This document shows, in pieces, positions 52,045-61,007 of a stretch of 64,000 nucleotides of DNA. The first letter of the stretch is position 1. Each line of letters begins with the position of its first letter. The notes beneath the pieces are model-generated. The model saw nothing but the letters and a program-made list of their open reading frames with translations, did not search any database and was not told where the DNA came from. The position numbers and the translations under genes were made by a program. Source of the DNA: Luteibaculum sp964627445 (lineage in GTDB: Bacteria > Bacteroidota > Bacteroidia > Flavobacteriales_D > Luteibaculaceae); contig CAZVJF010000002.1 of NCBI GenBank assembly GCA_964627445.1, forward strand, positions 124,001-188,000. Direction: 5' to 3'.

Positions 52045-55000
52045 ATTTATGTCCCCCTCCTTCCACGCATTGCGCTACCAATCTTGCCACTCTTTGCTAC
52101 AAGTCAAACGCTTCAATCGCAATCTTACTATTGGAACGGCAAACAAAAAGCCAACATCGTAGCCGATTCCTCACAGGCTTATGTGATGCATTGGGAACCA
52201 CTAGAGGTAGATACCCAAACCACGGAAATAAAGAATAGTGGTGTAATTAATTACGGTGCTATGAAGTTCTACAATGGCCAACAACCCAGGCGCTTTACAT
52301 GGTCTATTCTATCAAGCAAAAATGGAGAACCTGTCTCTTTACCCGAACAGGCAATAAACTACAATTATTTTTATAGTATTTCAGGCAATCCCAATACGAT
52401 AGCACCTTCCAACCTGATCTATCTAAAATTTACAGAACTCCCCTTAGGATTACAACAGTTGGAAACGATACTGGGAGACCTTCAAGTTACTCCTATTGGA
52501 AGCCCCTCGCACATGTCTCATTGGTATACGTTAGCCTGTACTTTACCGGGCCAAAACACCATAGCGATAGCCAATGTCCTTTATGAAACCGGACTGTTTG
52601 AATATGCCTACCCCGATTGGATGATTCCCTTTGAAACCTCGGGCTGTGCAACAAACGACCCTTTATATGGCGACCAATGGTATCTGGAAAACACAGGGCA
52701 GTTTGGCGGAATACCGGGCATAGACATTAATGTTTGTGAGGCTTGGGAGATAACGCGAGGTGGAGCGAATGCTGTGGTGGCCATTTTCGATCAAGGCTTA
52801 AAGGGACATCCCGATTTGAGCAATTTTCATCCTTTTGAAATAGATGTTATTGAGGACCCTAACGATCCTTCTACCAAAAGAGAAATTAGAGGCTATCATG
52901 GAGTTTCTGTAGCTGGATTGGTTGGTGCCACGACAGAAAATAATGAGGGAGTAAGCGGGATTTCTCCCGACTCTCCATTGATGGATATAACGAGTGGATT
53001 AACCGGAAACCCAAACACAATTAGGCATGCTCAGGGATTACATAAAGCTTACAAAAATGGTGCGGCTGTAATAAATATGTCATTCTCTGGTATTTTTCTA
53101 ATGCAGCCTCCAGATTTTAAGGAGGCCATTGAAGCCGCCATGGTTAAGGGAAGAAACAATTTGGGCACCATTATTATACATGCTGCCGGAAATGGAGAGG
53201 TGGACGAGAATAGCCCATCGGTGGATTTTCCAGGGAATGATATTCCCGATGTGATTTCAGTAGGAGGAATTGAAAGAAATGGATTGAGGATGTCTAACCA
53301 TCATTTAGAATGTAATGGTGAACCCAAATTCATTTCCTCCAAATATGGTAATGGCCTTGATCTAATTGCTCCCAGTGCTGACATACTGACAACAGACATT
53401 GAAGAGCCAACTTCCTTTCCACCTAAACCACCTACAGGTAAAGTAGGATGTGCCTATAATTCATTCTATGCAAATCATTCTGGCACCTCCTTCGCAGCCC
53501 CCATGGTAGCAGCGGTAGCTTCTATGATGCTGACGGTAAATCCCAACCTTACCCAAAAAGAAGTTTCAGACATCTTATTGCAAACCGCTCGTAAAGTGCG
53601 CCAGGATGTTTATACCTACGATCCCAATGTGCCCGAGCGCATGGAAAACGGCTCATGGAACATAGAAATGGGTCACGGTTTGTTGGATGCGGGAGCAGCG
53701 GTCCAAAGGGCTAAAGATTTATGCGAGGGTCCGGCTGAGTTGTTTACCCAAGACACCTATGGAGATCATGGTCTGGAACCGTATGAACTGCAAGATGATG
53801 AATACCCATGGTTAAGCCGCGATATCTGGGTAAAACAAAACCAAACTGCCGACCACAGTGATCGTACCCATGAAGTAGTGGATCCCACAGATGACAATGG
53901 AAATCCGCAAGCGAGTTATGTGTATGTATCGGTACGAAACCGCGGTTGTTCTCCTACTACAGGCAACGAGACCATCACCTTGCATTGGGCCAAAGCAGGA
54001 ACGGCTTTGTCCTATCCTAACGATTGGAATGGTGAAAACACTTTGGGGCCAAATAATGCCCCTGCGGGAATGGAAGTAGCAACCTTGCCCATACCCGCTG
54101 GTATTAAACCCGGACAGGAACACATTATGGAGTTTGAGTGGTTTCCACCCAACCCGGATGATTACGATTTTTCTGAGGAACCCTGGCACTTTTGCTTGCT
54201 ATCGCTAATCAACGATCCCAACGACCCATTTACCGTACATGATGCAATAGGCAATTTAGTGCTAGAAAACAATAAAGTCGCTTGGCGCAATACCTCAGTA
54301 AATGATCCAACGGAATCTCCTAGCCCTAATCCACCGGGTCCAGGTCCCGAAACACCCTTTCCTATGGCAGGAGTTACCGTGGGTGTTGGGAATCCCTCAG
54401 AAGATAATGCCGTAAACACAGACATCACTTTTAATTCCCCAACTACAGCCTTTGGTAATTCCATTACCAATGACAGCGAAGTGTTTATTTCCATGCCCGA
54501 TGATTTGTACAACCAATGGCTTTTGGGAGGGGCACAAGCCGAAGGCATTCGCCTGTTGGATTTGGAAACCCTGTTGGATAAGCTATTGCTTCTGGATATT
54601 CCCGGCATATTGTTTAATGATCGCAATGTATTTGAAGTAACAGGCGATGCAGTGCGTTTTGGAAACATACCCATGCCTCCAGGAGCCGATTATAACATTA
54701 GTATGGTGCCCTTGTACCCCGAGAGCAAAAGCAATCCCAACAAGGAAGTGTATGAGTGGGATGTAGTTCAGCGACATACCCTAAGCCAGGAGCTTATAGG
54801 AGGGGTACGGTTGGAATTAAAGAAACCCGAATGCAATTATGCACAAACCTTTGTGCTGGATGAAACCTTAGCTTTTGGCGAAAGGGCTACCATGCAAGCT
54901 AGCGCTTTGGACCCCAGTAGCACCATATTTCGGTGGACTAATGCCACCGGCCAGGTAGTGTCTACTGAAGCTTCCTTTGAATACACCGCTGTAGCAGATA

Positions 55001-55377
55001 CATACTACGAACTTCAAGCCATTACAAGCGAGGGCTGTAGTTATACCCAACGTGCTGAAGTAGACGTACAGCTCCCAGAACTTACACCACCAGGTGATGC
55101 TCCCAAATGTTATTCTGCTTTGGTAGTGCAGCCGAATCCAGTTTTTGGAGACATTTTAACGCTTGAGGTAGAAGCAAATAGTGATGGCGAGTTCGATATT
55201 GTGATTAATTCTCCCTTAACGGGTGAGGAGCTGTACAGCACCGTGCAGCAGATACAAAAGGGAATTCAGACCCTAGAACTGGATATTCGTGAGTTAAACC
55301 GCGGTACTTTCATATTGCGGATAAAATGTGGCGATACGAATGTAAGTGTTGATAATAGAAATTTTATAAAGCTGTAA
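52045..55377 (+). CDS. Subtilisin-like (S8) protease with T9SS sorting domain; start region probably frameshifted
   Basis: A secreted protease of about 1100 aa. Numbering from TTG 52084, the S8 triad is Asp236 (VVAIFDQGLKGHPDL), His272 (GYHGVSVAGL) and Ser469 (HSGTSFAAP), with the oxyanion Asn370 (HAAGN). CARDB/Ig-like regions follow, and a T9SS type A domain closes the protein (VVQPNPVFGDILTLEV, then LNRGTFILRIKCG). The frame has no ATG in the right place: it opens after a stop at 52042 and reads through signal-peptide-like sequence. ATG 52049 is in another frame; one extra C in the five-C run at 52053-52057 would join it to a clean signal peptide. A real start at TTG 52084 would lack most of the signal. 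Confidence 0.82.
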   Translation: MYVPLLPRIALPILPLFATSQTLQSQSYYWNGKQKANIVADSSQAYVMHWEPLEVDTQTTEIKNSGVINYGAMKFYNGQQPRRFTWSILSSKNGEPVSLPEQAINYNYFYSISGNPNTIAPSNLIYLKFTELPLGLQQLETILGDLQVTPIGSPSHMSHWYTLACTLPGQNTIAIANVLYETGLFEYAYPDWMIPFETSGCATNDPLYGDQWYLENTGQFGGIPGIDINVCEAWEITRGGANAVVAIFDQGLKGHPDLSNFHPFEIDVIEDPNDPSTKREIRGYHGVSVAGLVGATTENNEGVSGISPDSPLMDITSGLTGNPNTIRHAQGLHKAYKNGAAVINMSFSGIFLMQPPDFKEAIEAAMVKGRNNLGTIIIHAAGNGEVDENSPSVDFPGNDIPDVISVGGIERNGLRMSNHHLECNGEPKFISSKYGNGLDLIAPSADILTTDIEEPTSFPPKPPTGKVGCAYNSFYANHSGTSFAAPMVAAVASMMLTVNPNLTQKEVSDILLQTARKVRQDVYTYDPNVPERMENGSWNIEMGHGLLDAGAAVQRAKDLCEGPAELFTQDTYGDHGLEPYELQDDEYPWLSRDIWVKQNQTADHSDRTHEVVDPTDDNGNPQASYVYVSVRNRGCSPTTGNETITLHWAKAGTALSYPNDWNGENTLGPNNAPAGMEVATLPIPAGIKPGQEHIMEFEWFPPNPDDYDFSEEPWHFCLLSLINDPNDPFTVHDAIGNLVLENNKVAWRNTSVNDPTESPSPNPPGPGPETPFPMAGVTVGVGNPSEDNAVNTDITFNSPTTAFGNSITNDSEVFISMPDDLYNQWLLGGAQAEGIRLLDLETLLDKLLLLDIPGILFNDRNVFEVTGDAVRFGNIPMPPGADYNISMVPLYPESKSNPNKEVYEWDVVQRHTLSQELIGGVRLELKKPECNYAQTFVLDETLAFGERATMQASALDPSSTIFRWTNATGQVVSTEASFEYTAVADTYYELQAITSEGCSYTQRAEVDVQLPELTPPGDAPKCYSALVVQPNPVFGDILTLEVEANSDGEFDIVINSPLTGEELYSTVQQIQKGIQTLELDIRELNRGTFILRIKCGDTNVSVDNRNFIKL

Positions 55378-55380
55378 GGT

Positions 55381-56874
55381 ATGATGAGGTCTTTAAATAT
55401 TACTATTTTAATAATAGTTCTGGGTGTGTCTCTTTGTGCGAAATCCCAAATCTATACGTTAGATGAAAATTTTAAGGATAATGGCACCTTCCTCTATAGT
55501 GAAGAAACTTTGGGTTTTATAGCACGCGAATTGTTAGTGGATAATGACCAAATAATAATTGCAGGAGGACACCGCGAAGGTGGAGGTATTACCAATATTT
55601 TATATCCAGATAGTATTCTTAGGATAATTTCTCTGTCTCCTGATGGGAATCTGAATCAAGAATTTGGAACAAACGGACAAATGTCCTTAAAATTTAACGA
55701 AAAGGTTGAAGTTAAAACTATTCATAATTTAACAAATGGCTTTCTGATTACTTTAATGAACACGGATTTCTATTCACAAACGGCATGTTTAAGTTACATA
55801 GTTGGGATTAACAAGGCAGGTGACGTATTACCTAATTTTGGGATTGATGGAGTTCTAGATCTCACGGGAGAGGAAATAATGAATATTACATTGAATGATA
55901 ACGAGTCTATCTTTGCTTGCGGTCAAGATTTAGCAGTATCAGAAGAAGTTTATATTAAAAAATTCACCCCGCAAGGCGACCTAGATCTAAATTTTGGAAT
56001 GGACGGCATGAGAACTTATGCTCTAGCCTCTTCAATCGTAGAAAACCTAGTATACGAGCAGAACCACCTACATCTAATTGCAACCGAAAGAAATAATGTA
56101 TACCGTTATAATGTTTTAAAAATAGATAGCGCGGGAGATATCGTAGAAAACTTTGGAAATAACGGTCTTGCACAATCAGCGGTGTTTGAATTTGATTTTG
56201 GACTAGAAAATAGAATAGGGCAGGTAGCAAGCAAAATAAAAAACGGAAACATATTTATAACTGGAATTGACAATAGTGCAGAAGGTCAACACATATGTGT
56301 AATAGATTCAACGGGTTTTACGCGACAAAACTATGGAGATACAGGTATCGCGAAGCTTCAAGGTGTTGTTGTTGAAGATTTTGTGTTGGATGACGACCTT
56401 GGACTGCTGGTTTTATCCCCTTCTAATCACAAGCACAGAGTGATAAGGTTAGATTCGCTTGGCCAAGAAGATTTGAGCTTTGGTTCAGGGGGGGAGTTGG
56501 ATGCTACAATTTCTGATTTTACAGAGGAGGCAACGCTTACTATTGAAGCCACGCGTGATGGTTTTATTGTAGCAGGTATTTCCGTAATGAATGGAGATTC
56601 TATGGCTCTTAGCGTATCAAAATTCAAACAAACTGAAACCAGCATTACAGATATGGAATCACCCAAATTGGCCTCCATCTTCCCCAACCCCGCCCAAAAC
56701 ACGCTTCACCTCCCTCAAGAGCTAGCCACCCTAAACCTAAAACTCTACAACTCTCAAGGCCAGCAGTTTGAGGCGGTACAACCCACTGCTGCCAAACTGG
56801 ATGTAAGCCATTTAGCTCCCGGCATGTACATGTTGCAAGCTGGCGAACGGGTGTGGCGTTTTGTGAAGGAGTAA
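55381..56874 (+). CDS. Delta-60-repeat protein with T9SS sorting domain
   Basis: A 497 aa secreted protein. After a signal peptide (ITILIIVLGVSLCAKSQ) come about six delta-60-type repeats, each with an FG-x-x-G core: NLNQEFGTNGQ, LPNFGIDGV, DLNFGMDGM, VENFGNNGL, RQNYGDTGI, DLSFGSGGEL. These form a beta-propeller-like domain of unknown ligand. The T9SS type A domain starts SIFPNPAQNTLHLP and ends AGERVWRFVKE. It begins three bases after the protease gene, so the two are co-transcribed. The part before ~56640 is clearly AT-richer than the sorting domain, suggesting a chimeric origin. It is convergent with pyk, six bases apart. Confidence 0.86.
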   Translation: MMRSLNITILIIVLGVSLCAKSQIYTLDENFKDNGTFLYSEETLGFIARELLVDNDQIIIAGGHREGGGITNILYPDSILRIISLSPDGNLNQEFGTNGQMSLKFNEKVEVKTIHNLTNGFLITLMNTDFYSQTACLSYIVGINKAGDVLPNFGIDGVLDLTGEEIMNITLNDNESIFACGQDLAVSEEVYIKKFTPQGDLDLNFGMDGMRTYALASSIVENLVYEQNHLHLIATERNNVYRYNVLKIDSAGDIVENFGNNGLAQSAVFEFDFGLENRIGQVASKIKNGNIFITGIDNSAEGQHICVIDSTGFTRQNYGDTGIAKLQGVVVEDFVLDDDLGLLVLSPSNHKHRVIRLDSLGQEDLSFGSGGELDATISDFTEEATLTIEATRDGFIVAGISVMNGDSMALSVSKFKQTETSITDMESPKLASIFPNPAQNTLHLPQELATLNLKLYNSQGQQFEAVQPTAAKLDVSHLAPGMYMLQAGERVWRFVKE

Positions 56875-56880
56875 AACTCG

Positions 56881-58302
56881 CTAATCCACCTGGCTCAACT
56901 TCAACATGTTACTCGTGCCCTTCTCGCTAATGGGCATGGAGGCAATGTTGATCAAGAAATCGCCATGGGCTATGCGGTTGTGCTTCTTTAGAATGTATTT
57001 GATGTCTGCTATAGTGTGGTCTGTGCTCACGTACTTGTCGTAATAGAAACACTCCACACCCCATACCAAGCTTAGCGAGGTTATCAGGCGCTTGTTCCCC
57101 GTAAATACAAACACCGTAGAATGGGGTCTTTGGCTGGATAATTTTACCGCGGTGTAGCCCGAGTGCGTCATGGCTACGATACCCTTCGCCTCTACGCGCT
57201 GCGCCAGGCGACAGGCGTTGTAGCAAATAGAGTCGGTTATAAAACGGTGGCCCTGCACATCTCTGGGTGCCGTTTCGTGGTGGAAAATGCCATCGAACTC
57301 CTCGGTATTCAATAAGATCTTACGCATGGCATCTACTACGGCAATGGGGTGTTTTCCTACCGAGGTTTCTGCACTCAGCATTACGGCATCGGCTCCATCC
57401 ATGACGGCATTGGCCACATCGTTTACTTCGGCACGGGTAGGGGTAATATCCTCTATCATGCTCTCCATCATTTGGGTAGCCACAATAACGGGTTTGGCAC
57501 CTGCGCGGCATTTGCGTATGATGTCTTTCTGTACCAAAGGTACTTGCTCCATGGGTATTTCTACACCCAAGTCGCCACGCGCTACCATTACGGCATCGGT
57601 CTCTTCAATAATCTCGTCAATTTCCTTGAGGGCCTCAGGTTTTTCTATTTTGGCCACTACGCGAGAAAATTTGTTGCGGTCGGATATTTTATGCTTCAAC
57701 TCAATAATGTCGCGCGCAGAGCGCACAAAGGACAAACCAATCCAATCTACATCCAATTCTAGCGCCAGCTCCAGGTCTATCAGATCCTTTTCAGTTAGCG
57801 AAGGCAAGGATATTCGGGTATTGGGAAGGTTTACGCCTTTTTTGGATTTCAGTAAGCCTCCATGTAGCACCTTGACCTTTACTTTGTCTTTGCCATTGGT
57901 TTCTAGCGCTTCCATCACCAGCTTTCCGTCATCCAATAGGATAGCTTCTCCCGGCTTTACATCTCGTGCAAAGCTGCTGTAGGTCATGTAAAAGGTTTCC
58001 TTATCCGCCTGCTTTTCGTTGGTGGTAAAAAACACTTCCTGGCCATCTTTTAAGTCTACTCCACCCTCTGGCATATCGCCCACGCGTAGCTTGGGCCCCT
58101 GTAGGTCGGCCAAAATAGCTACAGGATGGTCGAGCTCTTCGGATGCAGCCCGCACGTTGGCAATCGTTTGCCTGTGCGTATCGTGGTCTCCATGTGAGAA
58201 ATTAATGCGGCACACATTCATTCCTGCCTGCATCAGCTTCATCAACTGCTCTTTGGAGCCCGAAGCAGGCCCTATGGTGGCTACAATTTTTGTTTTACGC
58301 AT
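56881..58302 (-). CDS. pyk: Pyruvate kinase
   Basis: A 473 aa glycolytic enzyme converting phosphoenolpyruvate and ADP to pyruvate and ATP. Motifs: KIVATIGPASGS at the start, MNVCRINFSHGDH, the active-site lysine region VVAKIEKPEAL, MVARGDLGVEIP, and MDGADAVMLSAETSVGKHP. Domains A, B and C are complete. It is the last gene of the acpP-fabF-rnc-IPExxxVDY-pyk series, starting four bases after its neighbour's stop. Confidence 0.95.
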   Translation of the reverse strand: MRKTKIVATIGPASGSKEQLMKLMQAGMNVCRINFSHGDHDTHRQTIANVRAASEELDHPVAILADLQGPKLRVGDMPEGGVDLKDGQEVFFTTNEKQADKETFYMTYSSFARDVKPGEAILLDDGKLVMEALETNGKDKVKVKVLHGGLLKSKKGVNLPNTRISLPSLTEKDLIDLELALELDVDWIGLSFVRSARDIIELKHKISDRNKFSRVVAKIEKPEALKEIDEIIEETDAVMVARGDLGVEIPMEQVPLVQKDIIRKCRAGAKPVIVATQMMESMIEDITPTRAEVNDVANAVMDGADAVMLSAETSVGKHPIAVVDAMRKILLNTEEFDGIFHHETAPRDVQGHRFITDSICYNACRLAQRVEAKGIVAMTHSGYTAVKLSSQRPHSTVFVFTGNKRLITSLSLVWGVECFYYDKYVSTDHTIADIKYILKKHNRIAHGDFLINIASMPISEKGTSNMLKLSQVD

Positions 58303-58306
58303 GGTG

Positions 58307-58726
58307 CTAAAATATCAAGTTGTTTAAAGATTTTAAGTCAGATGGGCGGATAGCAAAAGCGGTCATTACCAAACTCTCGCTATTGAGTTTTTGAAGTATT
58401 TCTTTTGAATACGCTTGTTTGGGATTCTTCAAGCGCAGCAAATAATCGGCTACCCGTTTTTCGGGTAACAAAAAATGGTTGTCGCTGGCCTTATTTTGGA
58501 TGAGGTGCAGCGTGGTTTTCCAGTACTCGTTTTCTCCTTCGAACACCGTATGCTCGGACCGTTCTTCTTCCTTATGGTACTGTATTAGTGGCGTATCACT
58601 TTTGCTCAAACGCAATTCCAAACAGGTGTTCAGCAGCCAACACATACGATAGTTGTTAATGTGGCTGGCTATTCCAATTAAATCAAAATCGGGTTCGTCA
58701 TCCAGTTCCAGGTAGTGTACCGCCAT
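58307..58726 (-). CDS. IPExxxVDY-family protein
   Basis: A 139 aa cytoplasmic protein of the family named for the IPExxxVDY motif, seen here as LPEKRVADYLLRL. Other visible parts are ELDDEPDFDLIGIASHINNYR and LNSESLVMTAFAI. The function is unknown, but the gene typically lies between rnc and pyk in Bacteroidota, as it does here with gaps of one and four bases. It may tune RNase III or pyruvate kinase; this is speculation from context. Confidence 0.85.
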   Translation of the reverse strand: MAVHYLELDDEPDFDLIGIASHINNYRMCWLLNTCLELRLSKSDTPLIQYHKEEERSEHTVFEGENEYWKTTLHLIQNKASDNHFLLPEKRVADYLLRLKNPKQAYSKEILQKLNSESLVMTAFAIRPSDLKSLNNLIF

Positions 58727-58727
58727 T

Positions 58728-59438
58728 TTACTCCGGTTTTGCTAAGCTATTGAGGAATTTTTTGCTTGCCTGTTGCTCGGCCTTCTTTTTTGAATAGCCG
58801 TGTGAAGTTACACTTTCGTAGCCTGCCACCTGCAAAGTAATGGTAAAATAATCTCTACCTTTTTTGTGGCTTTGGTCGGCAATTTTAAACTGCGGGCGTA
58901 TTTTGTTTTTCTGGCAAAACTGCACCAGCTTACTCTTGTAATCTACTTCTTGTCGCTCTACTTCTTCTACATCAATATGTTGGCTAAAAATGTAGTCCAA
59001 GGTATCCTTTAGCACTTTGGGGCCTCTATCCACATATATGGCTCCCAGTAGCGCCTCCAGGGTATTACCTGGAATGGAATTTTCCGATAAATCCTCCCGG
59101 GTAGAAAAATAAATAAGGTGATTGATGCGCAGCTTAAACGCCAGTTTATTGAGAAACTTCCTGGAGATGAGCTTAGAGCGAGACCGCGACAATTGCCCCT
59201 CATTCTTGTTGGGGTAATGGTCGTAGAGCCACGTTGCTACATAGGATCCCAGCAAGGCATCGCCTAAAAACTCTAGGCGCTCGTAATCACTACCTTCATT
59301 GGCTTCCTTGTACGAAGTGTGCACCACCGCTTGGTAGTACAAGTCCAGATTTTTTGGCTGTAACTTTAAATAGCGTTTAAGCACATACCGAATCTTTCGT
59401 TCTCGAAACGATTTTCCGCTCGTGCTAAAAAGCGCCAT
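58728..59438 (-). CDS. rnc: Ribonuclease III
   Basis: A 236 aa double-stranded-RNA endonuclease for rRNA and mRNA processing. The RNase III signature is YERLEFLGDALLGSYVATWL, and the second acidic motif lies in SIPGNTLEALLGAIYVDRG. A C-terminal dsRNA-binding domain follows (YKSKLVQFCQKNKIRPQFKI and KKKAEQQASKKFL). It starts five bases after fabF ends. Confidence 0.94.
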   Translation of the reverse strand: MALFSTSGKSFRERKIRYVLKRYLKLQPKNLDLYYQAVVHTSYKEANEGSDYERLEFLGDALLGSYVATWLYDHYPNKNEGQLSRSRSKLISRKFLNKLAFKLRINHLIYFSTREDLSENSIPGNTLEALLGAIYVDRGPKVLKDTLDYIFSQHIDVEEVERQEVDYKSKLVQFCQKNKIRPQFKIADQSHKKGRDYFTITLQVAGYESVTSHGYSKKKAEQQASKKFLNSLAKPE

Positions 59439-59443
59439 AGGGC

Positions 59444-60697
59444 CTAGTCTTTAAGCCTCGAGTAAATAACCGAAGTGTTGTGACCTCCGAATCCAAAGGT
59501 ATTGCTTAAAGCAGCTCTTACTTCGCGTTTCTGCGCCTTGTTGAAGGTGAGATTCAGATCGTTATCCAATTCAGGATCGTCTGTAAAGTGGTTAATTGTG
59601 GGTGGAATAATTCCCTCAGTAACCGCCATAATACTTGCAATAGACTCAATAGCACCTGCTGCACCCAGAAGGTGACCCGTCATAGACTTGGTAGAGCTAA
59701 TATTGAGTTTGTAAGCATGCTCGCCAAAAACTTCCTTAATGGCTTTGGTTTCTGCAATATCTCCAAGCGGAGTTGAAGTTCCGTGAACGTTGATGTAATC
59801 TAAGTCCTCCGGTTTTAGGTTGGCATCCTCTAGTGCGGCACGCATTACGTTAATCGCCCCCAAACCTTCGGGGTGCGGTGCGGTAATGTGGTGTGCATCG
59901 GCAGACATACCGCCTCCCAGTACTTCGCAGATAATGTTGGCTCCTCTGGCTTTGGCGTGCTCGTAATCTTCTAAAATTACGGCACCTGCGCCTTCGCCCA
60001 ATACAAAACCATCGCGATCTTTATCAAAGGGACGCGAGGCCGTTTCAGGAGAATCATTTCGGGTAGAAAGTGCATGCATGGAGTTAAATCCACCCATACC
60101 GGCTTCATTTACTGCGGCTTCAGATCCTCCCGTAACCATAACATCAGCTTTACCCAACCGAATGAGGTTAAAGCAATCGATGATGGCGTTGGTGGAAGAA
60201 GCACAGGCCGAAACCGTGGTATAATTGGGTCCGCGATAGCCGTATTTAATAGAGATATGGCCGGATGCGATATCCGCAATCATTTTAGGAATAAAGAAGG
60301 GGTTGAAGCGTGGGGTTCCATCGCCCTGCCCAAAGGCAACACACTCTTCTAAGAAGGTTTGCAAACCGCCAATTCCCGAACCCCAGATCACACCAGCGCG
60401 ATCGGGATTGGGGGCGTTATCTACCAACCCTGCATGTTTTAGTGCCTCATCAGCTGCCACCAAAGCATACTGTGCGAAGAGATCGAGCTTTCGGGCTTCT
60501 TTGCGATCAAAGAAGTCTTTAGGATCGTATCCTTTAACCTCGCAAGCAAACTTGGTTTTAAACTTAGAGCTATCGAAGCGGGTAATGGGCGCAGCGCCAC
60601 TTTTACCCGCAACTAAGGCCTCCCAAAACTCCCCGGCAGTATTGCCGATGGGAGTTAAGGCACCGAGGCCGGTAACTACTACCCGCCTTAACTGCAT
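59444..60697 (-). CDS. fabF: Beta-ketoacyl-ACP synthase II
   Basis: A 417 aa condensing enzyme that elongates fatty acids using malonyl-ACP. The catalytic Cys165 is in TTVSACASSTNA, and the two active-site histidines are in INVHGTSTPLGD and SMTGHLLGAAGA. The ending GFGGHNTSVIYSRL is typical. Length and motif spacing are standard. The gene starts ten bases after acpP, its substrate carrier. Confidence 0.96.
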   Translation of the reverse strand: MQLRRVVVTGLGALTPIGNTAGEFWEALVAGKSGAAPITRFDSSKFKTKFACEVKGYDPKDFFDRKEARKLDLFAQYALVAADEALKHAGLVDNAPNPDRAGVIWGSGIGGLQTFLEECVAFGQGDGTPRFNPFFIPKMIADIASGHISIKYGYRGPNYTTVSACASSTNAIIDCFNLIRLGKADVMVTGGSEAAVNEAGMGGFNSMHALSTRNDSPETASRPFDKDRDGFVLGEGAGAVILEDYEHAKARGANIICEVLGGGMSADAHHITAPHPEGLGAINVMRAALEDANLKPEDLDYINVHGTSTPLGDIAETKAIKEVFGEHAYKLNISSTKSMTGHLLGAAGAIESIASIMAVTEGIIPPTINHFTDDPELDNDLNLTFNKAQKREVRAALSNTFGFGGHNTSVIYSRLKD

Positions 60698-60707
60698 ACA
60701 GTGCGTA

Positions 60708-60944
60708 TTACTTAACGTTGTTGCTAATATACTCGATAGCTTGACCTACCGTAGCAATTTTTTCTGCCTGATCGTCTGGAATTGCGATGTTGAATTTCTT
60801 CTCGAATTCCATGATTAACTCAACCGTATCTAAAGAATCTGCACCGAGGTCGTTTGTAAAACTTGCCTCCGGAGTTACATCTCCCTCATCTACTCCCAAT
60901 TTATCAACGATAATGGCTACTACCTCAGATTTAATGTCAGACAT
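60708..60944 (-). CDS. acpP: Acyl carrier protein
   Basis: A 78 aa acidic four-helix carrier for fatty-acid intermediates. The phosphopantetheine attachment site is Ser37 in DLGADSLDTVEL. It is the first gene of the fabF-rnc-pyk series and has its own promoter about 28 bases upstream. Confidence 0.97.
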   Translation of the reverse strand: MSDIKSEVVAIIVDKLGVDEGDVTPEASFTNDLGADSLDTVELIMEFEKKFNIAIPDDQAEKIATVGQAIEYISNNVK

Positions 60945-60971
60945 TGCCTAATGTATTAAGAATTAACGGGG

Positions 60972-61004
60972 CAAATAAAATACTTCTACCCCTACTTTCA
61001 AAAA
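60972..61004 (-). promoter_or_regulatory. Promoter of the acpP-fabF-rnc-pyk operon
   Basis: On the minus strand TTTTTG (61004-60999) and TTTATTTG (60979-60972) are 19 bases apart. The -7 element differs from TAnnTTTG at one position. It lies in the 63-base gap between the deiodinase-like gene's stop and acpP. Confidence 0.5.
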
Positions 61005-61007
61005 TTT

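Noticed and set aside
52041..52238. Alternative frame over the protease start (begins TTG, 65 codons)
   Set aside because: No recognisable domain; the overlapping frame continues into the subtilisin domain. The ATG at 52049 lies in a third frame and is better explained by a one-base tract change.
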